From the NCBI GenBank assembly GCA_034437275.1, contig DAOTUD010000155.1, positions 1 through 10,456 of the forward strand: 10,456 nt of DNA, in the 5' to 3' direction. Shown here one piece after another: positions 1 through 6,125 of the stretch. Source of the DNA: TC-15 sp034437275 (GTDB lineage: Bacteria > Chloroflexota > Anaerolineae > Aggregatilineales > Aggregatilineaceae). Made by a program: the position numbers and the translations under genes. The number at the start of each line of letters is the position of its first letter. The first letter of the stretch is position 1. The notes beneath the pieces are model-generated. The model was given only the letters and a program-made list of their open reading frames with translations. It was not told the DNA's origin and did not search any database.

Positions 1-673
1 CGCCCCCGCCGGTGGACGGGGCCGACACCGCGACTAAGCTGGCGTCGTCCCAGAAGACGTCATGAAAGCGCATGGTCGCGTTGGCGCTGTAGTAGGTGAA
101 GACCGTCAGGCGGTTGCTGCGCGCGGTGGCATCGACCGAAATGCCCTGGAAATCGACCCAGCCGTCGAGATGGCCGGACAAAAACGGGCTGATGAACCCA
201 CTCCACTGGATGTTGGCGCTGGTGGGGTCGCTGCCGCCGTAGGGATCGATCCCAACGCGCACCGCCGCCCCGGACGATTCGTCGGACCAGATATCCTCGG
301 CTCTGCGACACTGCCATTCCCCGTCGTTGCAGGTCCAGATCAGCGCGTAGATCGCAAAGCGGTAGGTCACGCCGGCTTGCACATCGACGGTCTGGTAGCC
401 GCCGCCGGTCGGCAGGCCGGGCCGCGTGCGGAAGCGCCACGAATACGGGGCCGAGCGCACCAGGCTGATCAGGCTTTCGTGGTCGCTGTTCTGGAAGCTG
501 CCCCACACCTGCCAGCCCTGCGGCACACCCCCGCTGATGTTGCCCTGCGGGACGTATGCCCCGTCGAAGCTGGCGTTGGCCAGCAAATTGCCGCTTTGGG
601 CGTCCGCCGGTCCGATCATGCCCCAGGCCCCGGCTGCCAACAGCCCGGCCAGGGCCAGCCATCCTGCTTTCAT
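1..673 (-). CDS. Secreted protein with jelly-roll carbohydrate-binding-like domain (partial, C-terminus off the left edge)
   Basis: The frame reads from an ATG at 673 down through base 1 without a stop, giving 224 visible residues. A Shine-Dalgarno AGGAGA lies at 688-683, nine bases before the ATG. Residues 1-25 form a Sec signal peptide with a hydrophobic core rich in Leu and Ala and an ADA cleavage site before Gln26. The mature part opens with NLLANASFDG and closes near residue 215 with DVFWDDASLVAV. This beginning and end are typical of galactose-binding-like or CBM jelly-roll domains in extracellular proteins. Two cysteines in TCNDGEWQC could form a disulfide. After the domain a Ser/Thr/Gly linker (STGGG) starts, so further domains probably lie beyond the window. 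It follows the ABC transporter genes on the same strand after 114 bases. The ligand cannot be read from the sequence. Export is well supported; carbohydrate binding is an inference. Confidence 0.72.
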   Translation of the reverse strand, partial: MKAGWLALAGLLAAGAWGMIGPADAQSGNLLANASFDGAYVPQGNISGGVPQGWQVWGSFQNSDHESLISLVRSAPYSWRFRTRPGLPTGGGYQTVDVQAGVTYRFAIYALIWTCNDGEWQCRRAEDIWSDESSGAAVRVGIDPYGGSDPTSANIQWSGFISPFLSGHLDGWVDFQGISVDATARSNRLTVFTYYSANATMRFHDVFWDDASLVAVSAPSTGGG

Positions 674-703
674 GCGTCTGTATCTCCTGCCGCTGACTCG
701 TCT

Positions 704-719
704 CGCCCCCAGTGTAACA
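704..719 (-). promoter_or_regulatory. Candidate extended -10 promoter for the secreted protein gene
   Basis: On the minus strand TGTTACACT (719-711) reads as an extended -10 element, TG-N-TACACT, with four of six matches to TATAAT. The transcript would start near 704, about 30 bases before the ATG at 673. No good -35 hexamer stands 16-18 bases upstream, which extended -10 promoters can tolerate. Only the motif is seen; activity is inferred. Readthrough from the ABC transporter genes is the alternative source of transcription. Confidence 0.3.
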
Positions 720-787
720 GAAAAACCCGCGCCATACCCTGACGCTTGCCGGGTGAGTGGGTGCTGCCTGCCCAACGCCAGGCCGCG

Positions 788-1621
788 TCACCGTCCGGCA
801 GCGGCGTCGTCGGCGCTGCGCAGCGCCTTGAGCTGGTGCGCGCCGGTGAAGAACTGGCGATACGTCAGGAAGGCGGCGCTCAGCCCGGTGAACATGTTGG
901 CCCCGACCAGCAGGTACATCACGATGATCTGCAACTGCACGGCTTCCAGCGGCGAGGCCCCGGCCAGGATCATGCCGGTCATCGCGCCGGGCAGCTTGAT
1001 CAGGCCGACGGTCTTGGTGGTGTCGATGTGCGGGATCATGGCGATGCGGAGCGCGCGGCGGAACTGGATCAGCGCGGCGTCGCGGCTGGTCGCGCCCAGC
1101 GCCAGCATTTGCTCGATCTGGTTGCGCTGGTCCAGCAGGTCGTCGGACATGCGGTTCATGACCTGCGAGGCGCTGCTCATCGCATTGCCGATCACCATGC
1201 CGCCGATGGGGATGATGGCCTGCGGCGTATAGTCGAACACGCCCAGCGCCACCAGCACGCCCAGCGTCGCGGCGGCCCCGAAGCCGATCGAACTCAGCGC
1301 GACGCGCGTGGCGTGGGGGGTCTGTTTGCCGCGCTGGCCGGAGGTGCGGCCCGCAATCGTGATCATGATCACCAGGATCAACGTGGTCCACAGCGGGTGG
1401 TCCTGGTCGAAGACCAGTTCCAGCAAGTAGCCGATGATCACCAACTGGATGAAGCCGCGCACGGTGGCAACCGTCAGGTCTCTTTCGAGATCGGCGTGCT
1501 GCCAGCGCGACAGGATGATGGTCACGCCCACCAGCGCCAGCGCCAGCCCGATACGCGGCAGGTCATCCATGCTGGCCATGACGTCCCCGATCTGGTTCAA
1601 AGCGTCGTTGAGGATATCCAT
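788..1621 (-). CDS. fetB: FetB-like (UPF0014 family) ABC transporter permease
   Basis: This 277-residue membrane protein has about seven hydrophobic segments (roughly 22-37, 51-71, 77-90, 107-129, 133-150, 205-221, 228-254). It carries the hallmark stretches of the UPF0014/FetB family: PIGGMVIGNAMSSAS at 138-152, the cytoplasmic ALGATSRDAA loop at 174-183 that should contact the ATPase, and KLPGAMTGMILAG at 209-221. In E. coli FetB pairs with the ATPase FetA and is implicated in iron export and resistance to oxidative stress; the substrate here is inferred from that family. The start is an ATG at 1621, one base after the stop of the ATPase gene (TGAGATG), so the two are almost certainly translationally coupled. 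The length is close to the family norm of about 260 residues. No convincing intrinsic terminator follows at 674-787, so some transcription may run into the secreted protein gene. Confidence 0.9.
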   Translation of the reverse strand: MDILNDALNQIGDVMASMDDLPRIGLALALVGVTIILSRWQHADLERDLTVATVRGFIQLVIIGYLLELVFDQDHPLWTTLILVIMITIAGRTSGQRGKQTPHATRVALSSIGFGAAATLGVLVALGVFDYTPQAIIPIGGMVIGNAMSSASQVMNRMSDDLLDQRNQIEQMLALGATSRDAALIQFRRALRIAMIPHIDTTKTVGLIKLPGAMTGMILAGASPLEAVQLQIIVMYLLVGANMFTGLSAAFLTYRQFFTGAHQLKALRSADDAAAGR

Positions 1622-1622
1622 C

Positions 1623-2411
1623 TCAGGCTTGCTCCTTTTCGCCGGCGGCAGCCGGTTCGTCTGTGGCTTCCTCGTCAGTCAGGCGCAGGCCCTCTTCGTC
1701 ACCTTTGGCGAAAGCCAGCACACGCTGATCGCCGTTCTCCGGGTCGAGCATGGCCTCGACGTCGTCCACGCGCACCACGCGCCCCCCATCCAGCAGCAGC
1801 ACGCGGTCGCCGATGCGGCGCGCCTGCTCGACGATGTGCGACACCCACACCAGCGCCAACCCCAGCCGGTCGCGCAGATCGCGCAGCGTCTCCTCGACGG
1901 TGTTGGTCGCGATGGGGTCCAGCGCCGAGGTCGGCTCGTCGAGCAGCAGGACCTCCGGCTCGTTGGCCAGCGCCCGCGCAATGGCGACGCGCTGCGCCTG
2001 CCCGCCAGACAGCTCACGGGCCGGTTTGTCGCGCAGGGCCGGGTCCAGGCTGACCATCGCCAGCAGTTCATCGACCTGGTCGGCGGGCAGCGGCTCGTCG
2101 ATCAGCCCCGGCCCGAAGTTGATGTTGTCCGCGATGGTGCCGGGGAACATCGCGGTTTGCTGGAAGACCATCCCCACCCGGCGGCGCAGCTCGGTGACGG
2201 GCAGCGTGGTGATGTCCGTGCCCTTCAGAAAGACCGTGCCCGCCGCCGGCTCTTGGAGGCGGTTCAAGCAGCGCAGCAGCGAGCTTTTGCCGCTGCCGCT
2301 TGGCCCGATCAACATGAATATTTCGCCCGGCTCCACCGTCAACGAGACGGCGTGCAGCACCGGTGTGCCGCTGCGCTCCAGCGACAAGTCGCGCACCTCG
2401 ATAACTGGCAT
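1623..2411 (-). CDS. fetA: ABC transporter ATP-binding protein, FetA-like partner of the UPF0014 permease
   Basis: A complete 262-residue nucleotide-binding domain. Visible motifs are Walker A GPSGSGKSS (36-44), Q-loop VFQQ (82-85), signature LSGGQ (134-138), Walker B VLLLDEP (154-160) with catalytic Glu159, the D-loop SALD (162-165) and the H-loop His192. It would hydrolyse ATP at the cytoplasmic face to drive the permease encoded next to it. The sequence resembles PstB/GlnQ-type importer ATPases, but the adjacent UPF0014 permease and the absence of a binding-protein gene point to the FetAB export type. The last 40 or so residues form an acidic, Glu/Ala-rich tail after the ATPase core. The ATG at 2411 is preceded by AAGGAG (2423-2418) at six bases, a strong ribosome binding site. 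Domain function is certain; the substrate is an inference from the partner. Confidence 0.9.
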   Translation of the reverse strand: MPVIEVRDLSLERSGTPVLHAVSLTVEPGEIFMLIGPSGSGKSSLLRCLNRLQEPAAGTVFLKGTDITTLPVTELRRRVGMVFQQTAMFPGTIADNINFGPGLIDEPLPADQVDELLAMVSLDPALRDKPARELSGGQAQRVAIARALANEPEVLLLDEPTSALDPIATNTVEETLRDLRDRLGLALVWVSHIVEQARRIGDRVLLLDGGRVVRVDDVEAMLDPENGDQRVLAFAKGDEEGLRLTDEEATDEPAAAGEKEQA

Positions 2412-2451
2412 CCTGCTCTCCTTATGGGCAGATCAACGAGAGTCCGCCTCC

Positions 2452-2457
2452 ATTGTA
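2452..2457 (-). promoter_or_regulatory. Possible -10 element upstream of the ABC transporter genes
   Basis: TACAAT on the minus strand (2457-2452) matches TATAAT in five of six positions and lies about 40 bases upstream of the ATPase start. The sequence 17 bases further upstream (CGCCCG) is not a recognisable -35 box, so this is only a weak promoter candidate. The remaining G+C-rich stretch 2460-2535 shows nothing else recognisable. Confidence 0.25.
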
Positions 2458-2539
2458 ACGCACGAGGGCCGCGCCGGGCGATTGCCCCGCCCCGCACCCC
2501 GTAGGGTCGAATCATTCAAATCGGAATCAAAAGCATTAT

Positions 2540-2682
2540 GGGCGGTATGTTAGTCTTACCCCTCCCCCTGGCGCGCGGAGAGGGGGAAAGCGACACGCGA
2601 GCAAAGTCCCTCTCCGTTTACGGGGAGGGATTTAGGGAGGGGTAAACCGTCGACAGCAAAGCCAGCATCTAGCCCAAGTCCT
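2540..2682 (+). repeat. Palindromic interspersed repeat, MITE-like, copy 1 (degenerate ends)
   Basis: This 143-base element is a second copy of the repeat at 5929-6084, in the same orientation. A 53-base block (2603-2655) matches 6003-6055 at 51 positions. A 16-base block TTACCCCTCCCCCTGG (2556-2571) and GAGAGGGGGAAA (2578-2589) are identical in both copies. Internal inverted repeats TTACCCCTCCC (2556-2566) and GGGAGGGGTAA (2635-2645) pair over 11 bases. CCCTCTCCG (2608-2616) and CGGGGAGGG (2621-2629) can form an inner hairpin. The left end GGGCGGTATGTTAG (2540-2553) differs from copy 2 at two positions. The right end CTAGCCCAAGTCCT (2669-2682) is clearly decayed, so the terminal repeats no longer match well. 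It is non-coding and sits between the ABC transporter and the 129-residue protein gene. Confidence 0.85.
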
Positions 2683-2740
2683 GAATTGGTTTTTTCTTCT
2701 GTGAGAATGATTCAACCCCGCCCCGCCCCCCGCACACAGC

Positions 2741-2767
2741 AAAAACCGGGCGGCGGGTGCGGCCCGG
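2741..2767 (-). terminator. Intrinsic terminator of the 129-residue protein gene
   Basis: Read on the minus strand, CCGGGC (2767-2762) and GCCCGG (2751-2746) form a six-pair GC stem around a ten-base loop, directly followed by five T residues (2745-2741). It lies about 45 bases downstream of the stop codon at 2814-2812. The arrangement is that of a Rho-independent terminator and supports the minus-strand gene as the real one in this region. Confidence 0.7.
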
Positions 2768-2811
2768 CAAGTGATGATCCTGTGATGATACACGGTGTGG
2801 TCACTGGCGGC

Positions 2812-3201
2812 CTACGAATCGATGTACACCTCTTTGAGCACCAGCAGCGTGATACGCTCGTAGGCTTCGTGCAGCGAGTCGAGGAACTCGACGCGCGGCA
2901 TGGACTGGTACGCGCGCCCAAAGATCGAGAACGCATTGCGCAGCGCGCCCCCCGCCCCCACGAACAGCAGCCGCGACAGGTTGTCCGGCCAGTGCGGCGC
3001 CAGGCGCGCCCCGATATCGAGCAAATCCGACGGCGTCACCCCCTGGTTGATGCACAGCGCATAGACCTTGTGGTCGACGGAACGGGCCAGCGTGCTGGCG
3101 TCTTGCAGCGCGCCGAACAGTTCGTCGTTGGTCCAGCGCCCGGTCATTTCCCAGCGGATGATGGTATGTTCGTTGTTGTCCCAATGTACTTTGACGGCCA
3201 C
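2812..3201 (-). CDS. Small cytoplasmic protein of unknown function, possibly STAS/SpoIIAA-like fold
   Basis: A 129-residue protein without a signal peptide or membrane segment. Translation starts at a GTG (3201-3199), with GGAGAG (3213-3208) six bases upstream; the nearby upstream ATG at 3215 is out of frame. The N-terminus VKVHWDNNEHTIIRWEMTGRWT looks like paired beta strands, followed by helices and a hydrophobic strand LSRLLFVGAG near residues 75-84. This beta-alpha alternation, with a short strand-turn start and a central hydrophobic strand, recalls STAS or SpoIIAA-like proteins. Similar small proteins are, from memory, frequent in Chloroflexota, but no characterised homologue is recognised. 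The phosphorylatable serine typical of anti-anti-sigma factors is not evident. A good promoter lies upstream and an intrinsic terminator downstream, so it is a monocistronic gene, divergent from murF-alr. Its function is unknown. Confidence 0.75.
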   Translation of the reverse strand: MAVKVHWDNNEHTIIRWEMTGRWTNDELFGALQDASTLARSVDHKVYALCINQGVTPSDLLDIGARLAPHWPDNLSRLLFVGAGGALRNAFSIFGRAYQSMPRVEFLDSLHEAYERITLLVLKEVYIDS

Positions 3202-3214
3202 GTTGTACTCTCCA

Positions 3215-3244
3215 TTGATGGACCCTTAAGATAAATCATATATA
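3215..3244 (+). promoter_or_regulatory. Candidate promoter of murF-alr
   Basis: TTGATG (3215-3220) and TATATA (3239-3244) are 18 bases apart, each with four matches to consensus; TATAAA at 3241-3246 is a better -10 but at a 20-base spacing. Both lie in a strikingly AT-rich island (3229-3249) in an otherwise GC-rich region. The predicted start near 3251 would leave an 80-base leader before the murF-alr ATG at 3333. Confidence 0.4.
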
Positions 3245-3263
3245 AAGTTGCAGCAAAAGGCAA
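3235..3263 (-). promoter_or_regulatory. Promoter of the 129-residue protein gene
   Basis: On the minus strand TTGCCT (3263-3258) and TATGAT (3240-3235) are separated by exactly 17 bases, with four and five matches to the sigma-70 consensus. Transcription would begin near 3228, giving a leader of about 27 bases with the Shine-Dalgarno sequence at 3213-3208. The -10 hexamer overlaps the proposed plus-strand -10 at 3239-3244. Confidence 0.5.
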
Positions 3264-3318
3264 GCCCTTAACTGGCGCTTTTCTTTCCTACGACTTAAAC
3301 TACGGAAGAGCAATAGTT

Positions 3319-3336
3319 ATGGATCGGGACTCATGA
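3319..3336 (+). other. Five-codon leader ORF (MDRDS) overlapping the murF-alr start
   Basis: A strong Shine-Dalgarno sequence GGAAGAG (3304-3310) stands eight bases before an ATG at 3319. That frame reads Met-Asp-Arg-Asp-Ser and stops at TGA 3334-3336, overlapping the murF-alr ATG (3333-3335) as ATGA. The murF-alr ATG itself has only a weak GGGAC two bases away. Ribosomes that load at GGAAGAG could therefore translate the leader and re-initiate on murF-alr. What is seen is the spacing and overlap; translation of the leader is inferred. Confidence 0.35.
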
Positions 3337-5891
3337 TCAATTTGTACGACATTCTAGAAGCCGCCGACGGCCAGCTTTTCGGCGAGCCGGAAGCGCAAAT
3401 CTTCACCGACTTTTGCTTTGATTCGCGCCGCGTGAACCCCGGCGAGTTGTTCGTCGCGATCAAAACCGATCGCGGCGACGGGCATCACTACATGGCCGAC
3501 GCGGTCGCCGGCGGGGCCAAAGGCATCATGTGCACCAACCCGCCCACCTTCGACACCGAAGGGCTGACCGTGATTGTGATGCGCAGCGTTGAGGATGCGT
3601 TGATGCGGTGGACGCAGATCGTGCTCCAGAAGTTCGGCACAACCGTGATCGGCGTGACCGGCAGCGCGGGCAAGTCCACCGCCAAAGAGGCCATCGCCCG
3701 GGTGTTGGGGACGCGCTTCAACGTCTACAAGAACCCGGGCAGCTTCAACGGGCGGTTCGGGCTGCCGCTGGCGTTGGGCCGCCTGGACAAAGCACACCAG
3801 ATCGCGGTGTTGGAGTTTGGCACCAACCAGTTTGGCGAGATGGCCGAGATGGTCGCGGCCACCAATCCGCTGGTCGGCGTGGTGACGACCATCGGCCACG
3901 CCCACACCGACCGCCTGAGCACGCTGGAGAACATCGCGCACGAGAAAGGCGAACTGATCCGCAGCCTGCCGCCGGAAGGGCTGGCCGTGCTGAACTTCGA
4001 CGATCCGCTGGCGCGGGCGATGGCCGCCGAGACGGACGCCGCGATCCTGACCGCCGGCCTGGATATCGCCGAACCGTCGTTCGGCGCGGACCTGCTGGCC
4101 TATAACATCCTGGTCGACCGCTACAAAACCGGCTTCGACCTGCGGCACGGCCAGCAGCGCTTCCCCGGGCGTTGGGTGCCGCTGCTGGGCGCGCACCAGT
4201 TGTACGCCGCGCTGTCGGCGCTGGCGGTCGGCCTCAGCTATGGCATTGCACTGGAGGAGGGGCTGCACGCCCTCACCGAGCTGGAGCCGCTGCCGGGCCG
4301 GATGCACACGCTCACCGGGCCGAACGGCTGCCAGCTTGTCGACGACAGCTTCAACGCCACGCCGGAGGGGATGCTCGCCGCGCTGGACTGGGCGGAAACT
4401 GCGTGCGACGACGACAGCCGCGTCGTGTTCGTGATGGGCGATATGGACGAACTGGGCAGCCATGCCCCGCTGGCGCACATGCAGGTCGGCGCGCGCGCCG
4501 CCGAGGTCGTCGACCGCTTCGTGACCAAAGGCGATCTGGCCGCCGAATCCGCGCGGGTGGCGCTGGAACACAACATGGACCGCAGCCACGTGCACATCAC
4601 CTTCAGCACCGAGGACGCCGCCAACGCCGCCCGCACGGACCTGGGGCCGCAGGATATCCTGCTGGTGAAGGGCAGCCCGGCGGCGCGCATGGAGCGCGTG
4701 GTCCGGCAGCTCCTGGCCGACGAGCACGACGTCAGCGAATTGGCCCGCCAGGAAAGCGCCTACGAACAGGTCTGGATGGACCGCCCCGACCGCCCAACCT
4801 GGGTGCAGATCGACATGGAGGCCATCGCCTACAACACGCGGCGCATGAAGGCGATCATCGGCCCGGATGTGACGCTGATGGCGGTCGTCAAGGCCAACGC
4901 CTACGGGCACGGCGCGATCCCCGTCAGCACGACCGTGCTCAACAACGGCGCAGACTACCTGGGCGTGGCGTCCATCAACGAGGCGATGGACCTGCGCGAG
5001 GCCGGGATCGACGCACCGGTGCTGATCCTGGGCTATACGCCGCCCTGGGCCGCCCGCCAGGTGATCCGCTACGATGTCGCCGTCACGCTGTACGATGTCG
5101 AGATCGCGCGCGCCTTCGACCGCGCCGCCCGCGAGATGAACGCCACCCTGCGCGCCCACGTCAAGGTCGATACCGGCATGAGCCGCCTGGGGCTGCTGCC
5201 GGACGAGGTGACGACGTTCTTCCGCAGCCTGCGCAACCTGGACCACTTGCAGATCGAAGGCATCTTCACCCATTTTTCGGTCGCGGACGAGGACCAAACC
5301 TACACACGCCGCCAGGTCGACGCTTTCGAGCAGGTGGTCGACCCGCTGCTGGCCGCCGGGTTCCGCTTCAAGTACATTCACGCCGCCAACTCCGCCGCCG
5401 CGATCCACCTGCCGGAGTCACGCTTCAACATGGTGCGCTGCGGGATCGCGCTGCACGGGCTGAACCCGGGGCCGCTGGCCCCCGTCCCGGCGGACTTTAA
5501 GCCCGCGATGGTGTGGAAGACGACCGTCGCCCTCGTCAAGCGGCTGCCGCCGGGGAGTTTCATCGGCTATGGCAACACGTACCGCACGCACAGCAACGAG
5601 CAAATCGCGATCATCCCAGTCGGCTACGCGGACGGCTTTCGCCGCGCGCCGCGCCGCTGGAAGCATGTCCTGGTCAAGGGCGAGTATGCGCCGCTGGTGG
5701 GCCGCGTGAGCATGGACCAGGCCGCGATTGACGTCACGGCCATCGACGATGTGCAGATCGGCGACGAGGTGGTGCTGATCGGTGAGCAGGGCGACCGCAG
5801 CATCACTGTCGATGACGTGGCCGAATACCTGGATACCATCAGTTACGAGGTGGTCAGCACTATTCTGGCGCGCGTGCCGCGTGTCAAATAG
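3333..5891 (+). CDS. murF-alr: Bifunctional MurF ligase / alanine racemase fusion
   Basis: A single 852-residue frame joins two complete cytoplasmic enzymes of peptidoglycan precursor synthesis. Residues 1 to about 465 are MurF, which ligates D-Ala-D-Ala to UDP-MurNAc-tripeptide using ATP. It shows DSRRVNPGELFVA (30-42), the P-loop TGSAGKST (109-116), EFGTNQFGEM (161-170), DDSFNATPEGM (337-347, the family's YNANP-type motif) and VMGDMDELG (367-375). A short linker leads to alanine racemase from about residue 489. This part has the PLP lysine Lys520 in AVVKANAYGHG, the second catalytic tyrosine Tyr746 in IGYGNTYRT, and GRVSMDQ near the C-terminus. Both halves have normal lengths and intact motifs, so both are probably active. 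Such fusions are well known in Bacteroidota. The ATG at 3333 has a poor ribosome binding site and may depend on the overlapping leader ORF. No other cell-wall gene lies alongside. Confidence 0.95.
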   Translation: MINLYDILEAADGQLFGEPEAQIFTDFCFDSRRVNPGELFVAIKTDRGDGHHYMADAVAGGAKGIMCTNPPTFDTEGLTVIVMRSVEDALMRWTQIVLQKFGTTVIGVTGSAGKSTAKEAIARVLGTRFNVYKNPGSFNGRFGLPLALGRLDKAHQIAVLEFGTNQFGEMAEMVAATNPLVGVVTTIGHAHTDRLSTLENIAHEKGELIRSLPPEGLAVLNFDDPLARAMAAETDAAILTAGLDIAEPSFGADLLAYNILVDRYKTGFDLRHGQQRFPGRWVPLLGAHQLYAALSALAVGLSYGIALEEGLHALTELEPLPGRMHTLTGPNGCQLVDDSFNATPEGMLAALDWAETACDDDSRVVFVMGDMDELGSHAPLAHMQVGARAAEVVDRFVTKGDLAAESARVALEHNMDRSHVHITFSTEDAANAARTDLGPQDILLVKGSPAARMERVVRQLLADEHDVSELARQESAYEQVWMDRPDRPTWVQIDMEAIAYNTRRMKAIIGPDVTLMAVVKANAYGHGAIPVSTTVLNNGADYLGVASINEAMDLREAGIDAPVLILGYTPPWAARQVIRYDVAVTLYDVEIARAFDRAAREMNATLRAHVKVDTGMSRLGLLPDEVTTFFRSLRNLDHLQIEGIFTHFSVADEDQTYTRRQVDAFEQVVDPLLAAGFRFKYIHAANSAAAIHLPESRFNMVRCGIALHGLNPGPLAPVPADFKPAMVWKTTVALVKRLPPGSFIGYGNTYRTHSNEQIAIIPVGYADGFRRAPRRWKHVLVKGEYAPLVGRVSMDQAAIDVTAIDDVQIGDEVVLIGEQGDRSITVDDVAEYLDTISYEVVSTILARVPRVK

Positions 5892-5899
5892 AATTAATC

Positions 5900-5926
5900 T
5901 TGTTGCGGCGCATTATCAGTTATAAT
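5900..5926 (+). promoter_or_regulatory. Promoter-like sequence at the left border of repeat copy 2
   Basis: TATAAT (5921-5926) is a perfect -10 hexamer, preceded by TTGTTG (5900-5905) at a short 15-base spacing. A transcript would start near 5933, inside the repeat, and carry it as a roughly 190-base leader to the exported-protein genes at 6126. No better promoter is evident between the repeat and 6126. The motif is seen; its use is an inference weakened by the short spacer. Confidence 0.35.
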
Positions 5927-5928
5927 TA

Positions 5929-6084
5929 GGGCGTTATGCTAGTTTTACCCCTCCCCCTGGCCCCTTCCCCGCACGCTGAGAGGGGGAAACAAACCGGGAC
6001 CCAAAGTCCCTCTCCGTTCACGGGGAGGGATTTAGGGAGGGGTAAACCATCGACACACGCGCCAGGATATCTAGCATAACCCCC
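5929..6084 (+). repeat. Palindromic interspersed repeat, MITE-like, copy 2 (intact ends)
   Basis: This 156-base non-coding element has terminal inverted repeats GGGCGTTATGCTAG (5929-5942) and CTAGCATAACCCCC (6071-6084), matching at 13 of 14 positions. It is flanked on both sides by AATTA (5924-5928 and 6085-6089), a possible 5-bp target duplication. Because AATT is self-complementary, these flanks could instead be an extension of the inverted repeat. Inside, TTTACCCCTCCC (5944-5955) pairs perfectly with GGGAGGGGTAAA (6035-6046), and CCCTCTCCG (6008-6016) with CGGGGAGGG (6021-6029) around a short loop, with one G-T wobble. It shares a 51/53 block with copy 1 at 2540-2682. No open reading frame lies inside, so any mobility would need a transposase supplied elsewhere. 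Folding into a long hairpin is expected in RNA or single-stranded DNA. Confidence 0.88.
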
Positions 6085-6125
6085 AATTAGCCCGGATCAC
6101 ATTCACTTTAACGAAAGGAAATCCC

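Noticed and set aside
60..1391. 443-codon minus-strand frame
   Set aside because: It overlaps both fetB and the secreted protein gene in another frame and has an Arg/Pro/His-rich composition typical of an out-of-frame GC-rich shadow.
1623..2411. Assignment of the ATPase as phosphate importer PstB
   Set aside because: The motifs are similar, but the adjacent permease is UPF0014/FetB-like and no PstA, PstC or binding-protein gene is present.
2686..3234. 182-codon plus-strand frame opposite the 129-residue protein
   Set aside because: The minus-strand gene has a promoter, a ribosome binding site and a terminator; the plus-strand frame has none and reads as low-complexity Arg/Val/Gln sequence.
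3354..5408. 684-codon open frame on the minus strand opposite murF-alr
   Set aside because: Its translation is rich in His, Gln, Val, Arg and Gly without any family motif. It mirrors a gene with complete catalytic motifs in a high-GC coding region, where such shadow frames are expected.
2540..6084. The two C/G-rich repeats as a CRISPR array
   Set aside because: There are only two copies, 3.2 kb apart, with genes between them; there are no regular spacers and no cas genes.
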